64,000 nucleotides of DNA from Streptomyces oceani (GTDB lineage Bacteria > Actinomycetota > Actinomycetes > Streptomycetales > Streptomycetaceae), in NCBI RefSeq assembly GCF_001751245.1, contig NZ_LJGU01000115.1, positions 183,187 through 247,186 of the forward strand. Reading direction: 5' to 3'. Both the position numbers and the translations under genes were made by a program. The notes below the pieces were generated by a model that ran no database searches, was not told where the DNA came from, and was given only the letters and a program-made list of their open reading frames with translations. Shown here piece by piece: positions 27,546 to 36,745 of the stretch (position 1 is its first letter; each line of letters opens with the position of its first letter).

Positions 27546-28463
27546 ATGACGCTCGCGCTGGCCGACGAGGTACGGGACGCGATGACGCACGGGCTCCCCG
27601 TGGTGGCCCTGGATCCCACGATCATCGCGCACGGGCTCCCCCAGCCGCGCAACCTGACCATCGCGCTGGAGCTCGAGGAGTCCGTACGGGCCGCTGGTGC
27701 CGTGCCGGCGACCGTCGCCGTGCTGGACGGCCGGCCGCACATCGGGCTGAGCGAGAGCGAGTTGGAGCGGATCGCCACCGGCGAGCCACCGCGCAAGCTG
27801 AGCCATCGTGACCTCGCCCCGGCCATGGCGACCGGGGCGAGCGGCGCCACCACCATCTCCGGCACGGCCTTCCTGGCGGCGCACGCCGGGATCCGGGTGT
27901 TCGCCACCGGCGGCCTGGGCGGAGTGCACCGAGGCTGGAGTCGGGCGCAGGACGAGTCCGCGGACCTGCGGCTGCTGGCGCGGACCCGGGTCACCGCCGT
28001 GTGCGCCGGAGTGACCTCACTGCTGGACGTGCCGGCCACCGTCGAGCGGTTGGAGACCCTGGGAGTGGCCCTGATCGGCTACGGCACCGCCACCTGCCCC
28101 GCGTACTGCCTGGCGGACTCGGGCGTCCCGGTGGACTGGACGGTGCACGACGCGCGGGAGGTCGCGGCGGCGATGCGCGCGCAGGACACCCTCGGTGGGC
28201 CGGACACCGCACTGGTGGTGGCCCAGCCGGTACGCGCCGCGGACCAGCTCGATCCCCAGCTGCACGACCGGGTGTTGACGGACGCGCTGACCGCCTGCGA
28301 GCGGGACGGGGTCACTGGCGCGGCGGTCACACCGTACCTGCTGGAGCGGCTGGTTCGGGACACCGGAGGAGCGTCGCTGGAGGCCAGTCTCTCGGCGGTA
28401 CGGGAGAACGTACGCCTGGCGGCCCGAGTGGCCGCGGTGTGGGCGGCGACGGCGCACATCTGA
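27546..28463 (+). CDS. pseudouridine-5'-phosphate glycosidase (PsuG/IndA) family protein, catalytic residues altered
   Basis: A 305-residue protein clearly of the PsuG family, which reversibly cleaves the C-C bond of pseudouridine 5'-phosphate. Family landmarks are RKLSHRDLAPAMATGASGAT, VFATGGLGGVHRG and the metal Asp in QDESADL. Two key positions differ from the usual pattern. The general-acid Glu of the ALESTIIAHG segment is Asp23 followed by Pro. The imine-forming Lys of the CAGVKSILD segment is Thr157 (ACC). It may have lost this activity or act on another substrate. ATG at 27546. No psuK kinase is adjacent. Confidence 0.8.
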   Translation: MTLALADEVRDAMTHGLPVVALDPTIIAHGLPQPRNLTIALELEESVRAAGAVPATVAVLDGRPHIGLSESELERIATGEPPRKLSHRDLAPAMATGASGATTISGTAFLAAHAGIRVFATGGLGGVHRGWSRAQDESADLRLLARTRVTAVCAGVTSLLDVPATVERLETLGVALIGYGTATCPAYCLADSGVPVDWTVHDAREVAAAMRAQDTLGGPDTALVVAQPVRAADQLDPQLHDRVLTDALTACERDGVTGAAVTPYLLERLVRDTGGASLEASLSAVRENVRLAARVAAVWAATAHI

Positions 28464-28502
28464 GACCGGCACCGGCCTTCACCCCAGCCCGGCGCGCTGA
28501 GC

Positions 28503-29093
28503 TCAAGGGGTCCGGTGCCGCCACTGCGGCTCGACCACGGCCCAGCCGCGCTCCCACTGGGCGGCCCGCTGACGGTTCAGCCCGGCCCGTACGCCCCAGC
28601 ACAGGACGAGCGAGGTGCCGCTCCAGGCTCCGGCCACCAGCACCCCGAACACACCGGACTGGAAGGCCATCAGGGTCGGCCCGGGTGGCTCGGTCACCTT
28701 GGCGCCCTCGGCGTTGGTCCAGATGCGGATGTGGCTGCCGGCCTCACTGCCCTCCGCGACCTGGGCGGTACTGCGATGGGTGTCGCCGTCCGGGGAGCGC
28801 CACTGGACATGAGCCCACTCCTGGCCGGAGTCACCGGTGTAGACGCCGCCACCGCTCATCTCGTGCGCGTTGTCCAGCAGCTTCGCGGAGGTGGGCCGTA
28901 GTGCCTCACGCTGCTGCCGTGCCGAATCCTGGGCGGCCTGATAGGCGAGCACTCCGGCCAGCGCCGCCCCCACCGTCATCAGCAGGGCCGTGATCAGCAG
29001 AACCCAGCCCTCCACCAGGTCGGAACGGCGACGCAGCGGATTCGCACGCCACCGCCACCTCACCGGCCGAGGGTTCGCCTGCCTCTCCGCCAT
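28503..29093 (-). CDS. two-TM membrane protein (Rv1733c-like)
   Basis: A 196-residue protein with an Arg-rich N-terminus, a membrane helix at about 30-50 (VLLITALLMTVGAALAGVLAY), an extracellular loop of about 90 residues and a second helix (VFGVLVAGAWSGTSLVLCW) with a short cytoplasmic tail. This is the pattern of actinobacterial proteins annotated as Rv1733c-like. The function is unknown. ATG at 29093 is preferred over an upstream in-frame ATG because the Arg-rich start is typical. The end is 40 bases from the convergent PsuG-like gene. Confidence 0.75.
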   Translation of the reverse strand: MAERQANPRPVRWRWRANPLRRRSDLVEGWVLLITALLMTVGAALAGVLAYQAAQDSARQQREALRPTSAKLLDNAHEMSGGGVYTGDSGQEWAHVQWRSPDGDTHRSTAQVAEGSEAGSHIRIWTNAEGAKVTEPPGPTLMAFQSGVFGVLVAGAWSGTSLVLCWGVRAGLNRQRAAQWERGWAVVEPQWRHRTP

Positions 29094-29120
29094 GGTCAGC
29101 ACCCCATTCCGCGGCCCGGG

Positions 29121-29134
29121 CGGGAGTTCTCCCG
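29121..29134. repeat. inverted repeat CGGGAG-TT-CTCCCG
   Basis: Six-base arms with a two-base centre lie 27 bases upstream of the membrane-protein start. The tight dyad is more like a protein-binding site than a hairpin. No regulator is known for it. Confidence 0.4.
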
Positions 29135-29294
29135 TGTCGGGTGCCACATCCCGGACGGAGCATTCGCGACAAATCACTCAGTTCGCCGCGCCGCTCCCGG
29201 TCCGTGTGACGGCTCAGGCACGGGTGCGCCGACGCGCCGTGCGACCACCCGACACGCGCGGCCGTACGAGCGGGCACACCGCCGTCACCGACGG

Positions 29295-30863
29295 TCAACC
29301 GCAGTCGAGTTCGGCGCCGCTCGCGGGGGCGCCCTGCACGCTGCTGCGATCGTGCACGACCCGTACCACCTCCGGCTGGTTCCGGCCCGGGTACACGGTG
29401 AAAACCTTCGAGTCCCCCGGCACCGGGATCAGCCGCGCCGCCGGCAGTGCGGCCGCCAGCGAGCGTGCCTGGCGCTGGCGGCTCTTCGCGTAGACGATCT
29501 CGGTCTTCTCCGACGGCTTCCGCTCCCCCTCGGCCCGTTGCCTCCGCACCGGGAAGCCGTTCCCGCGCAGTCCGCGCTCCAGCGCCCCGGCGGCCTCGGC
29601 CCGTTCGGGCCCGGCCACGACGCGTACCGGGATGTCGCCGGGTGCCCAGGCCACCGGCACGCCCGGGGCGGGCTGGGCGTACGCCTCCTCGGAGGCGATC
29701 GACCGGTCGGTGCGCAGCGCCGCGAAGAGCCTGTCCGCGCGCTCGCGATCCCATACGAGGGTGGATCCCCAGTCCGGCACCCGATGGTCGAAGTCTGCGA
29801 TCGGCACGGTCGCGAACTCCGCCCGCTCGGTGTCCAGCTTTCCCAGCGCCCGTCCCAGCGTCACCAGGTCCGCGGCGCTGAGCCGCTCGTCCGCGCGGAG
29901 AGTGTCCAGCAAGGCGGTGGCGCTGTGGGCGAGCGCGGCCGGGTCGTCGAACACGCCGCGCCCCTGGAAGCTGTGCAGCAGCTGGGCGAGGAACCGCTGC
30001 TGCCGCCGCATCCTGCCCAGGTCACCGGACGGCGGGAGGTGCCGGGCGCGTACGTACTGCAGGGCACCTCGGCCGTCCAGCCGGTGGGTGCCGGCGGTCA
30101 GGTCGAGGCCGGAGTTCCTGTCCCGCAGGGGCTTGTCGGTGCAGACGGTCGCGCCGCCGAGCTCGTCCACGGCCTCGACGAAGCTGGCGAAGTCGGCCTC
30201 CAGGTAGTGGTCGATCCGCACGCCGGTCGCCTGCTCCACGGTCCGTACGGTCATCCGGGGGCCGCCCAGGTCATAGGCTCCGTTGATCTTGCCGGCCCAG
30301 GGCCTCCCCTCGGGCTGTTCGCCGGCCGTCGTCGGCCGGGCCTGGCCCTCGGCAGCTGGCTCCCTGGCGGCTGGCTCCTCGGTCGTTGAGTCCCGGGCGC
30401 CGCCCGCCTCGCGGGGGAAGGGCACGTACGAGTCCCGGGGGACGCTCACCACGCTGACCCGCCGCTGGTCCGCGGAGACGTGCACCAACATCATGGCGTC
30501 GGTGCAGTTGCACGCCTCCCCACCGACATGCAGCCGCCTCTTCTCCCGCTCGGACAGACCAGCTCGCTTGTCCAGGCCGACGAGCAGGAAGTTCGTCCCG
30601 GGGCCGTCCGCCGGCCGGTCCGGCAGGTCGTCGAAGACGTCCGTACGCGGCATTGCCAGCGCCGCCGGGACCGCCATGGCGTTCGCCCCGGAGACGCCCG
30701 GCAACGCGAACCTCGGCACCGCCTCGGTGCCGAGGGCGGCACCACAGGTGAGCGTCACGCACAACGCCGCGATGGTGGCCGTACGACGGCGGCGCCCGCC
30801 CGCCGTGCGCTGGCTCCGCGCGAGGGGCCCGAGACGCGAGCGGGTTCGGCGCGGTTCGGACAC
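29295..30863 (-). CDS. LytR-CpsA-Psr (LCP) family cell-wall polymer ligase
   Basis: A 522-residue membrane-anchored protein: a short basic cytoplasmic part, one membrane helix (TATIAALCVTLTCGAALG), then the LCP domain and a C-terminal LytR_C domain (IPVRVVAGPERAEAAGALERGL onward). LCP motifs are FLLVGLD, DAMMLVHVSADQRRVSVVSVPRDSYV, KINGAYDLGG and QYVRARHLPPSGDLGRMRRQQ, with the phosphate-binding arginines. Such enzymes attach teichoic-acid-type or other glycopolymers to peptidoglycan. GTG at 30863 has GGAGG upstream. An acidic 45-residue insertion sits after PRDSYVPFP. It is divergent from the Rpf-type enzyme gene. Confidence 0.88.
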   Translation of the reverse strand: MSEPRRTRSRLGPLARSQRTAGGRRRRTATIAALCVTLTCGAALGTEAVPRFALPGVSGANAMAVPAALAMPRTDVFDDLPDRPADGPGTNFLLVGLDKRAGLSEREKRRLHVGGEACNCTDAMMLVHVSADQRRVSVVSVPRDSYVPFPREAGGARDSTTEEPAAREPAAEGQARPTTAGEQPEGRPWAGKINGAYDLGGPRMTVRTVEQATGVRIDHYLEADFASFVEAVDELGGATVCTDKPLRDRNSGLDLTAGTHRLDGRGALQYVRARHLPPSGDLGRMRRQQRFLAQLLHSFQGRGVFDDPAALAHSATALLDTLRADERLSAADLVTLGRALGKLDTERAEFATVPIADFDHRVPDWGSTLVWDRERADRLFAALRTDRSIASEEAYAQPAPGVPVAWAPGDIPVRVVAGPERAEAAGALERGLRGNGFPVRRQRAEGERKPSEKTEIVYAKSRQRQARSLAAALPAARLIPVPGDSKVFTVYPGRNQPEVVRVVHDRSSVQGAPASGAELDCG

Positions 30864-32472
<1,609 letters not shown>

Positions 32473-32515
32473 CCCGCCCGCCTCGCGGACCGCGGCTCGC
32501 TCGCGGGGCCGGCGG

Positions 32516-32851
32516 TCAACGGCGTTCCCGCGCCCGGCGGCGCAGCACGAGCACCAGGTCGATCGCGGCGAACAGCGTCAGCCCCGCACAGACGAGGGTC
32601 AGTACGAGCAGCGAGTCGCTGCTCGGTACGTCCCCGGGGCTGCTGTGCGCCGTCCAATACCAGAACAGCAGCGTCCCGGCCAGGAACAGCGGCAGGAAGA
32701 CCACGGACAGCAGGAGCCGCACGCCCAGCGCGCTCTGCGCGTAGAGCGGTTCGGTGCCCGTACGCTTCCAGCGGCGCCCCAGTACGCCCGAGCGCGAGCG
32801 GGGCTCAGCTCGCTGGTGTGGTGGTGTCCGGTGGTCGTGGCGTTCGGGCAT
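32516..32851 (-). CDS. DUF6343-like small membrane protein
   Basis: A 111-residue protein with a basic, Arg-rich N-terminal third (SRSGVLGRRWKRTGTEPLYAQ) and two membrane helices (LLLSVVFLPLFLAGTLLFWYW and LLVLTLVCAGLTLFAAIDLVLV) ending in a basic tail. It resembles actinobacterial DUF6343 proteins as I remember them; the function is unknown. The start at 32851 overlaps the end of the ABC ATPase gene by 47 bases in another frame, so it may be the last member of that operon. An ATG three codons earlier is also possible. Confidence 0.7.
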   Translation of the reverse strand: MPERHDHRTPPHQRAEPRSRSGVLGRRWKRTGTEPLYAQSALGVRLLLSVVFLPLFLAGTLLFWYWTAHSSPGDVPSSDSLLVLTLVCAGLTLFAAIDLVLVLRRRARERR

Positions 32852-33638
32852 GCTCGGCACCCTTCAACGGACGGTCCTTCGCCCTTCTCAGCCGAAGGCC
32901 CCCGCTTCCACTGTCCGTCATACCGCCCGCGCTTTCGAAGTCCAGCGTGCGATCACACCAGCGACGTAGCAGTCCACGGTCGTGTCCCACCGCCAACAGC
33001 GCGGCACCGCTTCGCCAGCGGTACCTCTCCACCACCGCGACGAGCGCCGCGGTCGTGGACGCGTCCAGCATGCCGGTCATCTCGTCGCACACCAGCACCC
33101 TGGGACGTAGCACGAGGGCGCGGGCGAGGCAGGCACGCTGCAGCTGCCCGTCACTGACCTCGTGCGGGCGCCGGCCGAGCAGCTCCTCGTCCAGCCCCAC
33201 CTCCCGGGCCAGTTCGGCGCCCAGGCGCCGCGCCTCGACGCCCCGGCCGCAGGCCCGCAACGGCTCGGTGAGCAGGGCGCCCAGGGTCAGCTTGGGGTCC
33301 GCGGACATCCGAGGCTGCTGGAAGACCACCCCGACCGCCGTACGCTGCTCGCGTGGCGCTCGATGCCGCCAGCCGCGCGCCGTCTCGCCGCCGATCGTCA
33401 CCGTGCCGGCGTACGGGCGGTGCAGCAGCGCCGCGACCCGGGCGAGCGTGGACTTGCCGCAGCCGCTCGGCCCGAGCAGCGCCACCGCCTCCCCCTCGGC
33501 GATCGAGAGCGTCACGTCCCGGACGACCGGGGCGCGGCGCTCGTATCCGGCGGTGACACCACGCAGGGCGAGCGCGGGGACCTCGCCCGACCGCTTCGGC
33601 TGCCCGCTCCGGTTCGACTGCTCGGCCCGGCCGCTCAT
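32805..33638 (-). CDS. oligopeptide/nickel-type ABC importer ATP-binding protein (DppF-like)
   Basis: A 277-residue ABC ATPase. Walker A is GPSGCGKSTL, the Q-loop VFQQPRMSADP, the signature VSDGQLQRACLARAL (atypical D for the second G), Walker B VLVCDEMTGMLD, and the switch His GHDRG. It is the fifth gene of an SBP-permease-permease-ATPase-ATPase operon; its ATG overlaps the preceding stop (ATGA). It is shorter than most DppF proteins and lacks the usual C-terminal oligopeptide-ATPase cysteine region. It pairs with the other ATPase to drive import. Confidence 0.88.
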   Translation of the reverse strand: MSGRAEQSNRSGQPKRSGEVPALALRGVTAGYERRAPVVRDVTLSIAEGEAVALLGPSGCGKSTLARVAALLHRPYAGTVTIGGETARGWRHRAPREQRTAVGVVFQQPRMSADPKLTLGALLTEPLRACGRGVEARRLGAELAREVGLDEELLGRRPHEVSDGQLQRACLARALVLRPRVLVCDEMTGMLDASTTAALVAVVERYRWRSGAALLAVGHDRGLLRRWCDRTLDFESAGGMTDSGSGGLRLRRAKDRPLKGAEHARTPRPPDTTTPAS

Positions 33639-34651
33639 CGAGGTCCTCCCCCGCCCACTCGGGGCCCCGTCATACCCGCCGTCGCGCCAGCGCCCGCACC
33701 GGCCGGAGCCGTCCGCTCCAGCGGGAAGTGGCAGGCCGTACCCTCGACCAGGGCGGGCGTGTCCGTACGGCACGCTTTTGCCACCCGGGTGCAGCGCGGC
33801 GCGAACGCGCAGCCGTCCGGCAGCGCCCCCAACTCCGGCGGGTTGCCCGGTATCGGCGTGAACTCCCGCTCCGGCAGCGCGTTGAGCAGCCCTCGGGCGT
33901 ACGGGTGCCGGGGACCCGGCGGGCCGAAGAAGTCCGCGGCGGACGCGATCTCGACGACCCGCCCCGCGTACATCACCGCCACCCGGTCGGCGATCCGCTC
34001 GGCCGCCGCCAGGTCGTGGGTGATCATCAGCAGGCCGCGACCGTCCTCGGCGTGCCGACGCAGTTCGTCGACGGTGTGCTCGACCAGGTCGCGGTCCAGG
34101 CCGGTGGTCGGTTCGTCCGCGATCAGCAGCGGGGCGTCGCCGACCAGCGCCAGCGCGGTGGCCGCGCGCTGGGCCAGCCCCCCGGAGAGCTGGTGCGGGT
34201 GACGGTCCAGGTGATCGGCCGGGAACGCGGCCCGTTCCGCGGCCTCCAGCGCCGCCGTACGCGCCTCGGCGCGGCGCACCCCGGTCAGCTCCCGGACGGT
34301 CTCCTCCAGCTGCGCGCGCACGGTGCGCACGGGCGTGAGGTGCGCGGCCGGGCTTTGCGGCACGAGGCCGACCTGCCGCCCGCGCACGGCCTTGGCCATG
34401 GTCGTCTCGTCCGCGCTGAGCAGGTCCGGGCCCTGCGGCAGCAGCGCCGCACCACGCACCTGGGCGTTTCCGGGCAGCAGCCCCAGCAGCGCGGCGGCCA
34501 GCACCGACTTGCCGCAGCCGCTCTCGCCGACCAGGGCCAGGCACTCCCCCGCCGCGAGGTCGAAGGAGACTTCGGTGACGGCGTGGATGTGCCGCCCCTG
34601 CCGCATCCGGAAGCGTACGGAGAGGCCGGTGACGGACAGCAGCGCACTCAC
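33635..34651 (-). CDS. oligopeptide/nickel-type ABC importer ATP-binding protein (DppD-like)
   Basis: A 338-residue ABC ATPase with Walker A GESGCGKSVL, Q-loop VGLVPQSP, signature HQLSGGLAQRAAT, Walker B LLIADEPTTGLD and switch THDLAAA. The C-terminal oligo-HPY region (GPRHPYARGLLNALPER, then CAFAPRCTRVAKAC) may hold an Fe-S or structural cysteine cluster as in DppD proteins. GTG at 34651 overlaps the permease stop (GTGA). It forms the heterodimeric motor with the downstream ATPase. Confidence 0.92.
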   Translation of the reverse strand: MSALLSVTGLSVRFRMRQGRHIHAVTEVSFDLAAGECLALVGESGCGKSVLAAALLGLLPGNAQVRGAALLPQGPDLLSADETTMAKAVRGRQVGLVPQSPAAHLTPVRTVRAQLEETVRELTGVRRAEARTAALEAAERAAFPADHLDRHPHQLSGGLAQRAATALALVGDAPLLIADEPTTGLDRDLVEHTVDELRRHAEDGRGLLMITHDLAAAERIADRVAVMYAGRVVEIASAADFFGPPGPRHPYARGLLNALPEREFTPIPGNPPELGALPDGCAFAPRCTRVAKACRTDTPALVEGTACHFPLERTAPAGAGAGATAGMTGPRVGGGGPR

Positions 34652-35565
34652 AGCATCAGCTCCGATCGGCGACGCGGGTTGAGCCTTTCCCGCCAGGCGC
34701 CGGCCAGGCCGGCGATGGCGAGGGTGGGGATGATGATGAACAGTCCGGGGAAGAGCGTCGGCCACCAGTCACCGGCCAGCAGGGAGCCGCGCGCGGCCTC
34801 GGTGAGGCTGCCCAGGCTCGGCTGGTGCGCGGGGATGCCGAGGCCCAGGAAGGACAGCGCGGACTCGTGCCAGATGGCGTGCGGCACCATCAGTACGCCC
34901 GCCAGCACGGCCTGCGGCAGCACTCCGGGCACCAGGTGGCGTACGGCGACCCGGGTGCGGGACGCACCGCCGGAGATGGCGGCGTCGATGTACGGCCGGG
35001 AACGCAACGACAGCACCTCGGCACGCACGATCCGCGCGGTGGACAGCCAGTGGGTGAGACCCACCGAGAGAACCACCGGCCAGACGCCGGGCCGGAACAT
35101 CGCCACGATGAAGATCCCGAGCAGCAGGTGCGGCACCGCGGAGAAGACGTCCACCAGCCGCATCATCAGCCGGTCCGCCCGGCCGCCGAGCGCGCCGGCG
35201 GCGGCGCCGATGGCGGTGCCCAGCACGGTGGCGACGAGCGCCGCGACCAGGCCGACCAGCAGCGATACCCGCAGCCCGTAGACACAGCGCAGCAGCAGGT
35301 CCCGGCCGAGCCGGTCGGTGCCGAACGGATGCTCCCAGGACGGCGCCTGGAGCTTCTCGTCCAGGCGCACGTCCTGCGGGTCGGCCGGGATGAGCAGCGG
35401 CACAAGCAGCACCGCCGCCAGGACGATCGCCATGACGCCGGCGGAGACGCCCACCCGCAGGGCGCGGCGTCCCGGGCGGTGCGGCACGGCACCCGACCGC
35501 GAGGCCCAGGGGGCTCCGGTGGCTTGGGTCGCTTCGGCGGCTTGGGTCGCCTGGGGGCCTGCCAT
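34648..35565 (-). CDS. oligopeptide/nickel-type ABC importer permease (DppC-like)
   Basis: A 305-residue inner-membrane permease with the N-terminal HPFGTDRLGRDLLLRCVYG signature of DppC/OppC proteins, about six membrane helices and an EAA-loop region (AAISGGASRTRVAVRHLVPG). The N-terminus is long and Ala/Thr-rich. ATG at 35565 is one base after the preceding gene's stop. It forms the translocation channel with the other permease. Confidence 0.92.
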   Translation of the reverse strand: MAGPQATQAAEATQATGAPWASRSGAVPHRPGRRALRVGVSAGVMAIVLAAVLLVPLLIPADPQDVRLDEKLQAPSWEHPFGTDRLGRDLLLRCVYGLRVSLLVGLVAALVATVLGTAIGAAAGALGGRADRLMMRLVDVFSAVPHLLLGIFIVAMFRPGVWPVVLSVGLTHWLSTARIVRAEVLSLRSRPYIDAAISGGASRTRVAVRHLVPGVLPQAVLAGVLMVPHAIWHESALSFLGLGIPAHQPSLGSLTEAARGSLLAGDWWPTLFPGLFIIIPTLAIAGLAGAWRERLNPRRRSELML

Positions 35566-35566
35566 C

Positions 35567-36745
35567 TCACATCTCCTGGTGGTCGACGCGCGGATCGGCC
35601 AGTCCGTACAGCAGGTCCGCCAGCAGGTTGCCGGCGAGTACGGCCAGGGTGGCCAGCACGGTGAGGGCGGCGAGCAGCGGGAAGTCGGTGGCGGTGGCGG
35701 CCTCCACGGTGGCGGAGGCGATGCCCGGCCAGGAGAACACGGTCTCGATCAGCAGCGCGCCGGTGATCAGCTCCGGGACCCGGGAACCCAGCAGTGTCAG
35801 CACCGGCAGCAGTCCGGAACGCAGCGCGTGCCCCAGCAGCACCGTGCGCTCGCCGAGTCCGCGCGCGCGGGCGCCGCGTACGGGGTCCTCGGCCAGCGCG
35901 TCGGCCACGCCCTGGCGTACGTACAGCAGGAACCACGGCAACTGGGACAGCGCCAGCACGGCGGCCGGCAGCGCGAGGTGACGCAGCAGGCCACCCACGG
36001 TGACGGTGTCGCTGCCGGTGTCGGTGAGTCCGCCGGCCGGCAGGACGCCGAGTTGCAGCGCGAAGAGCCACACGGCCAGCAGCCCGGTCCAGAACGGTGG
36101 TGCGGCCTGCAGGACGTACGCCACGCCGGTGACGCAGCGATCCAACGCTCCCCCGGTACGGCGGGCGGCGGCCACCCCGAGGAGGGTGCCCAGCAGCAGG
36201 GCGAGCACGAAGGCCACCAGGCACAACAGGGCGGACCAACCGATGCGCTCCGTGATGACCTGGGCGACGGGCTGCCGCAGCGAGACCGACTCGCCGAGGT
36301 CACCGGTGACCGCGTGGCTCAGCCACTGCCACCACCGCTCGGTGAACGGCCCGTCCAGCGCGAGGTTGGCCCGCAGTTCGTCCAGGGTCTCCTGGGACGC
36401 GCTACGGCCGGCGGTGCCGGCGTACTGCCGCACCGGGTCGAACGGGGAGGCGGCGGCCAGCGCGAACATCCCGAAGGTGACGAGGGCGAGCACCGGCACG
36501 GCGGCGAGCAGCCGCCGCCCGGTGAGCCGGGCCATGCCGGCCCAGGGCAGCGCGCGGAACCGGCCAGGTGGGGCGTTCCGTGCCGGCCGTTCCGCGGGCG
36601 CCTGGTCCGTCGGCGCCGTCCCGTCGGCCGCGGGTATCGCGTCCGGGTTCGTGCCCGTGTCCGGTTCCGCCGAGGTACGCGGAGACGGGCCCGGACGGGT
36701 GCCCGGGGACGTGGGCGGGCTCGGCTCGGGACCGGCGCGGGTCAT
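35567..36745 (-). CDS. oligopeptide/nickel-type ABC importer permease (DppB-like)
   Basis: A 392-residue permease. A disordered Pro/Thr-rich N-terminus of about 70 residues is unusual for the family. The DppB core follows: LLAAVPVLALVTFGMFAL, LRANLALDGPFTERW, and the EAA loop VRGARARGLGERTVLLGHALRSGL. About six membrane helices. ATG at 36745 overlaps the binding-protein stop (ATGA). It pairs with the DppC-like permease. Confidence 0.9.
   Translation of the reverse strand: MTRAGPEPSPPTSPGTRPGPSPRTSAEPDTGTNPDAIPAADGTAPTDQAPAERPARNAPPGRFRALPWAGMARLTGRRLLAAVPVLALVTFGMFALAAASPFDPVRQYAGTAGRSASQETLDELRANLALDGPFTERWWQWLSHAVTGDLGESVSLRQPVAQVITERIGWSALLCLVAFVLALLLGTLLGVAAARRTGGALDRCVTGVAYVLQAAPPFWTGLLAVWLFALQLGVLPAGGLTDTGSDTVTVGGLLRHLALPAAVLALSQLPWFLLYVRQGVADALAEDPVRGARARGLGERTVLLGHALRSGLLPVLTLLGSRVPELITGALLIETVFSWPGIASATVEAATATDFPLLAALTVLATLAVLAGNLLADLLYGLADPRVDHQEM

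Noticed and set aside
28468..28519. GGCACCGG/CCGGTGCC arms as a terminator after the PsuG-like gene
   Set aside because: The loop is about 36 bases and the right arm lies inside the convergent gene's coding end; too weak to call.
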